64,000 bases of DNA from the NCBI GenBank assembly GCA_016801885.1, contig CM028892.1, positions 8,874,114-8,938,113 on the forward strand. The letters run 5' to 3'. The notes beneath the pieces were generated by a model. That model saw only the letters and a list, made by a program, of their open reading frames with translations. It did no database searches and was not told the origin of the DNA. The translations under genes and the position numbers were made by a program. Shown piece after piece: positions 1 through 11,338 of this stretch. Numbering within the stretch: position 1 is the stretch's first letter; each line of letters starts with the position of its first letter. This DNA comes from Toxotes chatareus (taxonomy: Eukaryota; Chordata; Actinopteri; Toxotidae).

Positions 1-2028
1 ATACTCACAGGAGACTGCAGTTTGTGGAAGGTAAATAAGACTATTAACATCATAGAAACAGATGTGTGAAAGAGACAGCTGTAAACAGCATCTCATTGCA
101 TTAGACCTAATTAGTGATTTGTTTTGCTCTCCTTCCCTGAGTAACAGTGGCTCAGTTTTTAACAGTTAATGAAAGGTTGGTGGGCGTTTCCTCAGAAATG
201 CGTCTGTACCTTATCAACAAACATTTCAGAGAAGAAGGCACAGGTGTGCTCTGTGTCACCGACAAGTAATCTCTGGGAAAACACTAAAGCAGAAAGTGCA
301 CAGCAGCCAAAATAAAAACCTTTACTCTCGCAGATTAAAGATGAAAACAAACCAAACAAAATCAGTATGGTCGTGTTGGCACAGGTGAAAGGACTCATTT
401 ACTACACAGAACTGAACAGCTGTACTAAGTGCAACCCTTTCACAGCTTCGTTTCACCGCCTGCCGACACACCGCTGCCTGCCATTTACAAAGTGTCACGT
501 GACTGCTTGTGTTTTTTTGAGTCCACTGGGCTCTGTTTTTATATTCTTCTCTCTGTTCACTCGATGAAGGGACTTTTAACACCGGTGAACAAAACCTCCT
601 CGCTCACAGCTACCCTGCAGCTTCAGATTTAAACGGACTGAGCTCCATCTGCTTATGAGACTGTGAGATGCAGCTGAAAGCTCTGGTAAAGCTAGTAAGT
701 GGGCCTTGACTTGAGTCGATATTGTGTTTAATGAACATAGCAAGTGAAGTTATTAATCACGGTGATAATGACTGGCTCAGTCACTGCTGAAATGCAAACA
801 GGAGTTCAGAAACTTGGCGTTTGCATATGTTGTTTTGTCATGTGAGGTGATTAGCTAATGAAAGAATATCTCACCCACACCCACACACACACAAACACAC
901 ACAGTGGGAACGGCACCCTGCAGCCGGGCTTGTGGGTTTATAGCAGCCCGCACAATTTAGCTGTCACTTTCTCCTTTAATTAAGGAAAATGCACAAACTC
1001 TTTCCCGTGGCGGTTTAGTGTATATGTGTGTGTTTAAGGGGAACGCACACAGGTGGCGATGAAATATGGACCTGCTGTGGATGGGGAGGCAGGAGAGCGT
1101 TGCTGACTCAGCATTTGTTGGCGTTTTTCCTCTGAATTGCGCTATTTAGTGATGGTCCACTGGGAAGGCAGCTTTGTTTAGTGTGAATGGGTGTGTGTGT
1201 GTGTGTGCATCATTATGGGCGATGATTCACTGAGAACCAAGCTAAAAGTTCTTGTTTCCTTCTTAATGCTGTTGTGCTGTTGTTAGGTGACTGTGTTATA
1301 CTTTTCATCATCATGCATGATCCTGATTAGATGGACAAGCCCAAAGATGCTGCAATGTTCATTACACAATATGAGAAGGCCGGGACTCACACTGTACATG
1401 CAGAGCTACACAATGAGCACCGGCAATGTAACAACATACTGTGGCTGTTTCTTCATCGATCAATCTTCCCTCACAATATTAAAGTGATCTGTTAACAAAA
1501 GACACTGAAAACATCCTGTGCAGACCCACTTTCACTGAATAACAGCGCTGCTGACAAAGTATTAACCCCTGTGATAAATACACTGGATGTCCTGTAGCTG
1601 CTTCACAATAAAAGCCGCCCCATGACTCACCGGTTTGAGCTCGTTTCATGTGGAGCAGCAGATTTAGTTCATTTAGCAGCAACAAATTAAACTCTCTCAC
1701 AGCTGTAGGAGAGTGAGAGCGGCTTCTATCAGTCTGATGAAACTTCAGACACGAACACCGGAGCACATGCATGCACAAAAATCTTTTCTCTTCATTCAAG
1801 GCCATGAAATTTCACAGCATGTGATCAGGTCAGGTCTCAGTGCTACGGAGCTCTTCCTGTGTGAATGGAGTTCCAGTGCTGTAAATGGTACTCCTTCTGT
1901 TTCCTCCAGATGAACCAGCTCCAGTATCATTCATTGTTAAAAGGCATAAGGCACAATGTTACTCGACGTCGTGCGTCCCATGTGGCGTGACCCAGATAGA
2001 GACATTCACCTTTTATAGCACACGTAGG

Positions 2029-2055
2029 CACACACACACACACACACACACACAC
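2029..2055. repeat. (CA)n microsatellite
   Basis: An uninterrupted CA dinucleotide run of about 13 units. Shorter CA/GT runs lie nearby at about 2174-2192 and 2502-2526. This density of dinucleotide repeats is typical of teleost non-coding DNA. Confidence 0.95.
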
Positions 2056-5000
2056 GCCTGGTCACCCTCTCTGGAGAGTTGCCATTAAGGCATCGTACTA
2101 TATTTTATTTAAACACTGGAGTATAGCAGTGGGATTCATGCCAAATCAGATTTGTGACGTGAAGAGTGAAAGGCACACACACACACACACACAGTTATTT
2201 AAATATATAGTATTTAAATGTTATTTTAGTTTCCATCCAGTCAAGAATCAAATGTTTCAGAGATCTGGCTTCAAAAGTCATATTGGTGGATGCTGATGGG
2301 TAAATATATTCATATTTCATTTTTTCCCTGAGCTTGCAGCAAAGTACATTTGTGTGTGTCTCTTCCTCTGTCTCTGCTTCTGAGTTGCGTGCTCTTACGT
2401 TGTCTAAAGGTGATGAGTTGACAAAATAGTGACAGTCATCGTGATGTCTGTCCTCTAAGGTCACATGGAGGGTTTTGGTGCAGTACTCTAATACGCTCCC
2501 TTGGTGTGTGTGTGTGTGTGTGTGTGCGTCTGTGAGTGTGTTCATTAGCTTATGTCCTCATTGTCCAAACACACTGAGTCTGCAGAAAGACATTATGACT
2601 TTGCTGGTCTGATCTGCTTTCTCCTGAACTCATCATGTACGTCATGCTTCACACACACACACACGCACAGAAACTGTCAACTAATCACACCCGGAACACA
2701 CATACAGTGCAGTCACACGTCATTTTATATAACCAAACAAACTACTTTGTTAGCGAAAACACACCAAACTGAACAGAACTTTGCAGACAAAAGCCAAAAA
2801 CGATGCAGTGCTTCTCATATGATATCCAACTGTGAAACCGCCACCTGCCACAAGAGCTGTGTCTCTGCTCTGATAGGACAGTGCAGACGTGGAGGTAAAT
2901 GAGTTCAGGTGTTACAGGCTGTCAAACAAAGAAAAAACAGTATGAGGAGCTGCTGATTACAGTCAAACTCTGTTCAGCAGAGGAGACTATAATTTTACAA
3001 ATGAAGCGACGAGCAACAGAAGAAAAGTAAATGAGGAAATATGTATGTGTGTGTGTGTTTGGACAGCTCTCGCTCCAGGTTTCTGTCAAGAGAGAGTGAG
3101 TGCAGAGTATTATTTTTCCAAGTGCACTTAAAAAGCAGCAGGGCATCAAAGACTCCACGAAGAAGTGTTTTCACAGACTGAATGATAAGAAGCAGGGAAA
3201 CACTTAACAACAGCTCAGCCTCGCTCTGACTCGCGGGCAAAAGCACTGTTTAATTGGCGAGGCTGGAAATGAATATATAATATAGAATATACAGTGACTG
3301 TGGTATGATGCTACAGCACAGACGGACAAAGCTCGTGATATTCTACATTTTTACTTGACAAAATAATCCCAACTCACGGTGCACTTACTAGCTTTTCCCA
3401 GAGATTTGAACCATGTCACTTGTCATCCAGAGTGCTTTGTCTGGACTCAGGCTGAGTGTGAAAGTTCATTCTTTGAAAGGAAACAAAAGCTTTTGCTGCT
3501 CACAATAAATCACTTTACATCAGGATGATATGGTTCAGCTTTGTAGAGGGCTGCAGCCCGTTCCATGATTTGTCAGAACAAATCTCGCCAGAAACACAAC
3601 ACCATCGCTCGTTTGTTCCAAGGCTTTTATGAACTTATGCTTCTGTGTGTCTGTATCTTTTCCTTCGTGCCTCTTCTCTTTATCTCTGCACCTCCGCTGT
3701 TCTGCCTCTCACTCACACACACTCCAGATGACTTTCAGTCTTCTCATGTCTGTGCTTGCTTCTGCTTGATGACAGCCCTGCATGACATAATCGCCATATC
3801 TGTCCCACTCACTACTATATATGTGTGTGTGTGTGTGTGTCCATGTGTGCGGCCACACTGAAGGGACACTTTAAGATATAAGTTTTCCACGGAGTCCACT
3901 GGACTGGTGTTTACAGGTGTGTGTGCGTTAGTCATGGACTTTGAGTTTATACTGAAGGTAGCAGAGAGGAGAATAAAGGCTGCTTTGGGCCGAGCTGAAA
4001 CAGGTAAGACTCACTTTACACTGGCAACATCTGTCCTGAGAGAGAGAGAGAGAGAAAGTTTACCTCTGAACAGAATCACTAAAATCATGGCAGTCCATTT
4101 TATATTTATGCAACTTTCTAAAACTTTTTAAAATGAATCTGACTCTTCATTAGAGACGTAGTTATTATGTGAAACTCTGTGTTATTTAGTTGCTGTCGCT
4201 GTATTCTGCCACAGAAAAATGACTGGATGCTGTGTGAGACAAAAGATGTCATTTCTCTGGTGTACAGATAGGACGAGTGTTTGACTAATCTCATCCAGTC
4301 AGGGTTTAGGTGATATTGGAGACATTTTAAAGTAAATTTGGACAGACTGAGCGCGTACATTACACACTCACAGAACACACACAGGGACACTACAGAAACT
4401 CATCTGCCCTTTGCAGTAGTTGATAAGTCAGGCGTCGTGCTGTGGCGTCTGTCTGGAGGACCCAATATTATATAGCTGTCAATGATGTGTGTGTGTGTGT
4501 GTGTGTAGTAGACAGATGAGGTCATGATGCCCGACACTAAAGCTGCTCAGCTGCTCCTTTCTTCCTTGCAAAGTCATTTTCTTGCTCGGCTCATGTGAGC
4601 ACCTCCCTCAGCCAAAAACACAGACGCAGCCGTACGTGAACATTTTTAATCCACCGCTTCTTCTTCAGTTCCTCTGCTTTTAACGATCAGAGTCATGACT
4701 GAGCGTGATGGTGAGGTGAGTTATGGATGGTGTAAGTGAGACTGGAGCCAAACAAACTGCAGTGTCCATGGACGGCAGTGTCGCTCACTGATTCTGAACA
4801 ACAATGGAGCACTGAGGCACACAGGGATGAGCCATATTAGACCTGCGTAATTCAATATTATTACATGACTCAAATGCTCTTATATTCTCTAAAAACACAG
4901 TAGAAACTGAATTCTAATTTCTAAATTCACTGAAGCCGGCTTAGAGCAGCTGAACAGGGCAAAATGAGAATCTAAAAGACTTCAGCTCTGGTAAATATGC

Positions 5001-8000
5001 TCTTTATGCTGTGCTCCGATGCTCCCTGATAGATTCGCTCTTGTGCAATGAGAAGATTGGGTGCAATTTCACGCCTGTTTGTCCAATTTTGAATGAAATC
5101 TAATGCATGTTAACACTCTGTCATCTCAAATCCATTAGCTGAGTGACGTACACAGATGTAAAACACTTACAGTGTTTTCAGTGGCACTCATCCAGCGGAG
5201 AGTGGGTGAGCCGTGTTTGCATCCCCGTTCCTGTGAGACGTATTGTGGCACAGTTTGGATTAGATGCAGTCTTGTGTTAGATTCACAGGCTGAACGGGAG
5301 CTTCTAACGGACCGTGCTGCTGAGCTGTGCATGTTGTCATTATCAGAGGGATTACTGTACACACACACACACATATACATGCACATACTGCACTCACAGT
5401 ACTGTCAGATCTGGTGTTATTTAGCTTTCTATTCTACCTGTTGTGATTTCATTCTTTTATTTATCTAAATTAAGTTATAGAAAGAAGGAAACGGGACACA
5501 TCGGCTGTATGACCTCAGATTTTGAGTTAAACATCATTGTGACACCTGACCACAACAATCCACCACCCGGTCATTCCTCCTCCTCCACCTCCTCGATCCA
5601 ACTGTGAACTTCTCTCCACAGAGAGGTGTGAGGAATAACAAGTTCTTTTTTCCCATAACACAATAGCTGAAATTAGGCATTTTATTGCTCAGCCTGTCGC
5701 TGCCTGGAGCTGCTGCTGAGAAAAATAAGCTTAAGTTCTTGCCCAGCATGTGCTCGACTGTGGGTGGCACTGAAAACATTCTCCTTTGTTGAGCCTTGAA
5801 TGCTTGACAGAGTTTTATCTCCTGTCACATTATCTACCTACAGTCTGTGTTCCCGTTATTCAAAAACTAATTTCATGTTTCAGCCGCACATACAGGAGCG
5901 TTTGGAAGAGAGAAAACTGCTGCTGAACAAAAATAACGCATCTGTCATCAGCAGCGACAAGCCCGGCTCTAATCTCCTTCTTTGGGAAAAATATGGAGCA
6001 GATATGTTATCATGCTGCACACAGGAAAATAAAAAGAAACTTAAACTTAATCTGTGACAGCGAAGGCTGAAGGGATTAAAACCAACTCAAGTGCACAGTC
6101 TTTTATGTGATGCCCAACTGTTGTGACAGCATCGCCAACACAGTCAAACAATGACCCGTCCGAGACGTGACTGACTCATTACAGAGAGGCCATCAGGTTA
6201 CGATGATGTAAACCTCTCAGAGGCATGAGACCAGAATCACTGGTGGAGTCCCTGATCAGCATGTGGTGGTTTGTGAGCCCTGATTTTGATTTATTAGTTG
6301 TAACAAACTGAACTTGTGTCTGACTATAGAGCCGTTAGCTCTTCTTGCTGTCTCTACATTCTCCTACACTAATTTTTCACATTATATAAACATTTCTTGG
6401 AGCCTCTCCGCCACCTCCGCCCAGCTTTGACTTTCAGCACCCCTTAATTCAGACTCTTGCTTGGAGGAGTCCTCCCTTCAGTCTTTGTGGTTATCTCTAC
6501 CCCCCCTCCACCCTCATCCCCATACTTCCACCCTCTCTTCTCCTCTCCCCCTCCTCTCTTCTTCCTCTGACTTTTTGGGGAAAGATCTGGAGCACTTATG
6601 TAACTGCTCTGACGCAGAAGTCTCCCATTTTCAGCTGTTATCATTTTGCGTGGAAAATTGTCACTGATTACTTGAGCTTCCAACTGTACCTGCTTTAGCA
6701 GCGACCTCTGACCTCTCTGGGAGAATCCAAAAACATAGGGAAATGCTCCAAAACAACACCCTATCACTATATACTGCTTTTAAAATAACTGTAAGGTCGC
6801 TTCATACAGTATATGTGCTAAAAATGTATATAAAATATATATTGAGTACTATTATTAACTATAGTTTTGTACTTTCCCAGTGCAAGTGAACACAGTGTTT
6901 GCATGTCTTTTCCCATTAGCAGTTAGTGTTAGCATTCTCTGCTAATGAACTGGCAGCCATAATGAATGACATTACGTTAGAGCTGATTTCAGACTGTGTC
7001 AGTGTCCACAGTTTCTCTGTCTCTCTCTCTCTTTTTTTTTTAACAGTAGTTAACTCTGGGGGAAGAAAAGCATGACTAACAGGAATTGACTTCCACTGTT
7101 ATTACTTCACACTTCAAAGTACCAACAACACCAGAAATATTAGCGCAGCCCTGCCTGGGAATATCCCTTCGAAATTTCCCTGAAGCTAAAAACAGGGAGC
7201 TTTTAAAAGAAAGATCAATAGTAATATGTGAGGTGTTTAGAGGACCACGGTCCATGAAGCTCTGTTACTGACATCCATCCAAGTACGAGTCACAAGGACT
7301 TAACCTTGAGTGGGCTTGATACACAGGCCGGTCTCAGGAGATTCCTAAGATTAATACACAATTATATTCCAGATCAAATATACTGATTTCAAATATACAA
7401 ATTACATTGAAGTTACGTTCGATACAGTGATTATTAAAATGTCTAAAAGGTCAGGGGAGTGATACACGTCCCCACTGTCCTCCTGCAGTTTCACAGCTAT
7501 GCTTTTTGACTTTGATTGCCCCACATGAGACAGCAGACACAGCACTGGTCTCCTGGGCTAATTTACAAAAACTGAGCAGTTTGATTTTTAGCTCAAACAT
7601 CACAGAACATTTCTAACAACCTGAATAAATACTGTAGTGTGTCAGAAGGACACTTTGTCAACATCCAGCTGGAGCGGAGATTACACTGAGCTTATGGGGA
7701 AGTGTTTCAGTGAGTAAAACGATATGGCACCTTCCTTACTTGCTTTGATATAACCAGCGTAACTTATGGTGACTAATGTTAGCAAACTTTGGACAGATAT
7801 TTATGACTCTGAAAGTCACATAGTCTCACTTTAAACTGAACCTCAAACATATCTACGACTTCTGACTACAGTAGGCAGTAAAGACGACTCTCAGCATCTG
7901 TAATGATGCACATAACTTTGTCTGTGGTTGCTAGGCTACAAGGGCTGGCTCAATCTCGCTGTCAACTTAACCTGGTTTTCCCGTATCATAAAGTTATATT

Positions 8001-8360
8001 TGATAACTAGTGTGACAGGAACAAAAGCACTATAAATGCCACTGTGTGTTTTCCTGTGATACACTTATCTCTGTGAGTTTTCTGACATCCAGCAGACATA
8101 AAGTTTTTCACCGGTCTTTGTGCCGAGAACACGAGAGGCGTCTGGGATGAGAGAGGGATACGTATAACAGAGAGGAAGAAGAGAAAGAGGGGAGGGGGAT
8201 TCAAGACACTAGAGACAGCAGACAGAGATGGAAGGAAAGGGGGGGTATGAATGAATAATTTAGTCCCTCCATTCCCTCCCTCCTCCTCCCTGCTGAGCCA
8301 GGGATGTTACAAAGATAGACGAGAGGAGAGGAAATAAGAAGAGGAGACAAGGAGAGGAAA

Positions 8361-8720
8361 GGAGAGGCATCATGTTTTCAGTTCAGTCCATCCTCCGGAA
8401 CACAACATCTCAGAAACGCTGAGGAAATTTCTTCAGATTTGGCACAGACTGATTTGATTTTGTTGCTCTGAGGTCACAGGTCAAAGTCACCCTAAACTCA
8501 CAAAGCAGCTTTCTGGCCATGACAAAACATCCAAAAGGTCAAAGGTCAGCTTCACTGTGAAATTATAATGTTCTGCAGAAATACTTTTCGGGCCACAGTT
8601 CAACGCTGTAACTCAGGAACAGAAGGAGACTGAGCACTGAACTGATCACACTAATCTTGGGTCTCCACCTTAAAAAGGTGGAGACTGTACAGCTCTTCTG
8701 TGCTGCCGGTTTGAATATGT
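8361..8720. repeat. Degenerate interspersed repeat of a teleost-type family
   Basis: This stretch contains several phrases I associate with a common percomorph repeat: 'aggaaatttcttcagatttgg', 'ggtcaaagtcaccctaaa' and 'ccaaaaggtcaaaggtca' in series, then 'gtaactcaggaacagaagg'. It ends near an 11-bp stem at 8661-8671 and 8675-8685. No coding capacity is visible. The identification comes from memory of recurring fish genomic sequence; I cannot give a family name. Confidence 0.5.
8661..8685. repeat. 11-bp inverted repeat with 3-nt loop
   Basis: The arm gtctccacctt at 8661-8671 is exactly complementary to aaggtggagac at 8675-8685, separated by three A residues. It lies near the right end of the interspersed repeat above and may be part of it. 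Confidence 0.8.
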
Positions 8721-9128
8721 GTGTGAAGCATCTACGTTTTTAGAGTTTGAAGCTTCTTTGCAGCAACATCCACATTCAAAGCATCGTCTACTGTCACGGC
8801 TACAACTTTGTGTTCTGTCAGAATGAAGGAGGCAAACAACCACAAGGCGGTAATTCTAGTTAATAGTGGGTTTTCTTCTTCGAGTTTTATAGCTTGATTA
8901 CACAGTGTGTGTGTGTGTGTATGAATGTGTTTTAAGCTTTTCTGCAACAGGGTATAAATGTATGTTTGTGTGAGAAAGATGAAACCCACAGACAGCAGAG
9001 AGATAAAGTCAGAGACGCAGTATGATGAATGTAATTGATCCCAGGTGTGTGTGTGTGTGTAATCCTCTCTGCATTCAGCAGGTGTTCTCTCCCTCCTTTT
9101 GGAGACCCACATGCGTCACTAATCACTC

Positions 9129-9142
9129 GTTACCTAGGTAAC
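9129..9142. promoter_or_regulatory. Palindromic RFX X-box-like motif
   Basis: The 14-mer gttacctaggtaac is a perfect palindrome and fits the RFX X-box pattern (GTNRCC, two bases, RGYAAC-like). It is a sequence match only; nothing here shows that it is bound. Confidence 0.45.
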
Positions 9143-9460
9143 AGTGGACTTCCCCGTGTCTGTGCTTCTGTGTGTGTGTGTGTGGGCGGGTGCCTGAGTG
9201 TGAATTATGACTCATCCTGCTCAGTTCAGAGTGGCTATCCTCACACTCCTGTCTGGGGAACACCCACCCACATCTGTCCTCCCAATCGCTCCGTTTGTCC
9301 TCTCCCTCCGTCAGCCCCGTCTGTCCCAGCTCTCCTACTCCGACATCCAGTTCACAGAAACACATAAATCCAGTGTTTACCTGTTGCTTTGTTGCTTGTT
9401 CAAAGCAGGAATGGAACAGATTAACTGCCACAGTCACCATGACAGGCCACACAGATGAGG

Positions 9461-9474
9461 GCGCCACCTACAGA
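9461..9474 (-). promoter_or_regulatory. Weak CTCF-like motif
   Basis: The sequence gcgccacctacaga matches about 12 of 14 positions of the CTCF core in reverse orientation. It is weaker than the sites at 10282 and 11325. Confidence 0.25.
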
Positions 9475-9579
9475 GACGCTGCTTGATTCATAAATGATCC
9501 ATGGGAAGTGCTTATGAGCACCAAAACAACAATCAGCATTAAGTCTGATAAAGTTACAAAACCGATCAAGTCATTATTC

Positions 9580-9680
9580 ACTACATGGCCAAAAGTATGA
9601 GGACAACTGAAAATTACACGCACAGGTCAGAGCTGAACATGTTATTCCAAAGCCATGGGCCTGATCACGGCTCTGTGCCG
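9580..9680. repeat. Fragment of a teleost interspersed element
   Basis: The sequence contains 'tacatggccaaaagtatg', then 'aggacaactg' and 'attccaaagccatgggc'. I recognise the order of these words as the start of a repeat widespread in fish genomes, usually beginning 'ctacatggccaaaagtatgtgg'. Only about 100 bp is convincing; the remainder is diverged or lost. No family name is asserted. Confidence 0.55.
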
Positions 9681-10281
9681 TTAGTCTTCTCCTGTCACAT
9701 TTAAAGGAAGTTAATAATCAACAATAATAAGAGTAAATGTTAAAACGGCTCCTCTATTGCACAGTGCATCTATGAGCTTCTTAGTAAACGCACAGAAAAC
9801 AAAGATCAGAACCAGTCATCTTCATCCTCCCACAGCCAACATGTTCAGTACTTCTCTAAAGGTGGTTGAGCAGTTTTGGTGGTTTGGTGCCAGCACTGTA
9901 CAATAACTCCCTTTGTCTTGTTAGCGTAGGCAGCTCTTCTCTCTCGGTGTCTGAGAACAAAAGCACTGAAATGTCAAAGACTTTTTTTGGGCTGGTTCAT
10001 TGAGTTTATTCACATAAATTTGCTTCTTAACATAAGTCTTTGTATTAAAGAGCGACTATAAGACTACAGACACTAATAACACATGAAATACTCAGTGACC
10101 ACCTCTGCCCTTTCTGCTGGACTCTGCACGTGAACAAGGTACTTTTTTCAATTTAGCAAAAAAAAAGGATTAACAATAGAATAAATCTGCTCAGCAGTTT
10201 ATGAAAATATAATATTAAAGAAGTAAGGTACTGAGGAGAGAGAGGACGAGTGTGAGTGGAGACTGCTGTTCTCTTTTATCG

Positions 10282-10295
10282 CCTGTAGAGGGCGC
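10282..10295 (+). promoter_or_regulatory. CTCF-like core motif
   Basis: The sequence cctgtagagggcgc matches the CTCF core (CCASYAGRKGGCRS) at 13 of 14 positions. It lies about 4.3 kb upstream of the fgf14 start codon and is opposed by a reverse-orientation match at 11325. Sequence evidence only. Confidence 0.45.
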
Positions 10296-10418
10296 CGCTG
10301 CCTCTGCACAGACCTTGAAGCAAATTGTGTACACACAGACAGACACGCAGAAAAGAGTGTGTATCTGTGTGTGTTCTCTCAGGAGAGAGCTGGATGTTTA
10401 ATGAGAGTGTTTCCTTTT

Positions 10419-10460
10419 TTTTTCATTCATGCACAGAATTTTCTGTGCATGAATGAAAAA
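10419..10460. repeat. Perfect 20-bp-arm palindrome with 2-nt spacer
   Basis: The left arm at 10419-10438 (tttttcattcatgcacagaa) is the exact reverse complement of the right arm at 10441-10460, with only TT between them. It could extrude as a cruciform or fold as an RNA hairpin. No flanking target duplication or mobile-element context was recognised. Confidence 0.95.
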
Positions 10461-11210
10461 TTTCTGCTTACTTCCATGATTTGTGTGTGTGTACTCTTGT
10501 GCTTGTCTGTCTGTGTGTGTGTTCTTTTGCAAACCGTGGACCATGAAGAAGAGAGATTTGGGATGGGCATAGTTTTTTCTTTTCTTTTTTTTGAGGGGAT
10601 GGATGGTGGAATAAGTGGATAGACGAAGGATGGGGTGCAAATTTTCCTTTTGAAGTTGAGTAGCTGTGTCCCGCCTTCCTGGGATGTTATAAAAAGCAGC
10701 CGAAGAAATGAATTTTAATGTAAATGTAGCTTTGATTTATTCATAACTCCTTCACTCGGACTGACCTGGATAAAGCAGCGTACACACACCCTCCTCACAC
10801 ACACACAAGTACACACCAACACACTTTTATTTTTGTTCTCTTTTTCTTGCTGTCTGGGAGAGAGAGAGATATTTAAATAGTTGTGTGTCAGCACAACATC
10901 AAGGACAGAAGAAGGAAAGCCAGGGAAGCTTCTGGCTGAGAGGGAACAAAACACGGAGATCCAGGATGAAAACGTGTTGCTGCTCTGTGTGAATGTTTGA
11001 ATCGGAGGTATAGTCAGAGCAAGCAAAGGAAGATGTACCAGTCTGAAAAGTATAAAAACACAACAGCACTGACATGCTGTCAGCTGTTAAAGACAAAAAT
11101 CTAATAAGCTTGAGTCTGCATTCAGAACTCCATTTGGTTTTCATGGTGTTTATAGGAACAGGTTTTATCTTTTATGTGCAGGGACCCACTCTGCTGCTGA
11201 TCATTACATG

Positions 11211-11211
<1 letters not shown>

Positions 11212-11247
<36 letters not shown>
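11212..11247. repeat. (CA)n microsatellite
   Basis: A CA dinucleotide run of about 17-18 units ending in acaaca. Non-coding. Confidence 0.95.
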
Positions 11248-11248
<1 letters not shown>

Positions 11249-11324
11249 CACAATTGCCACTGTCACTGATGCACCAGCACTAATAATAATGTTACCAGTG
11301 AAGTCTATTGTTTGACATGCTCTG

Positions 11325-11338
11325 GTGCCACCTAGTGG
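11325..11338 (-). promoter_or_regulatory. CTCF-like core motif, full consensus match
   Basis: The sequence gtgccacctagtgg fits all 14 positions of the reverse-complement CTCF core (SYGCCMYCTRSTGG). It lies about 3.2 kb upstream of the fgf14 start codon. Fish SINEs can carry such sites, but no such element was recognised around it. Confidence 0.5.
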
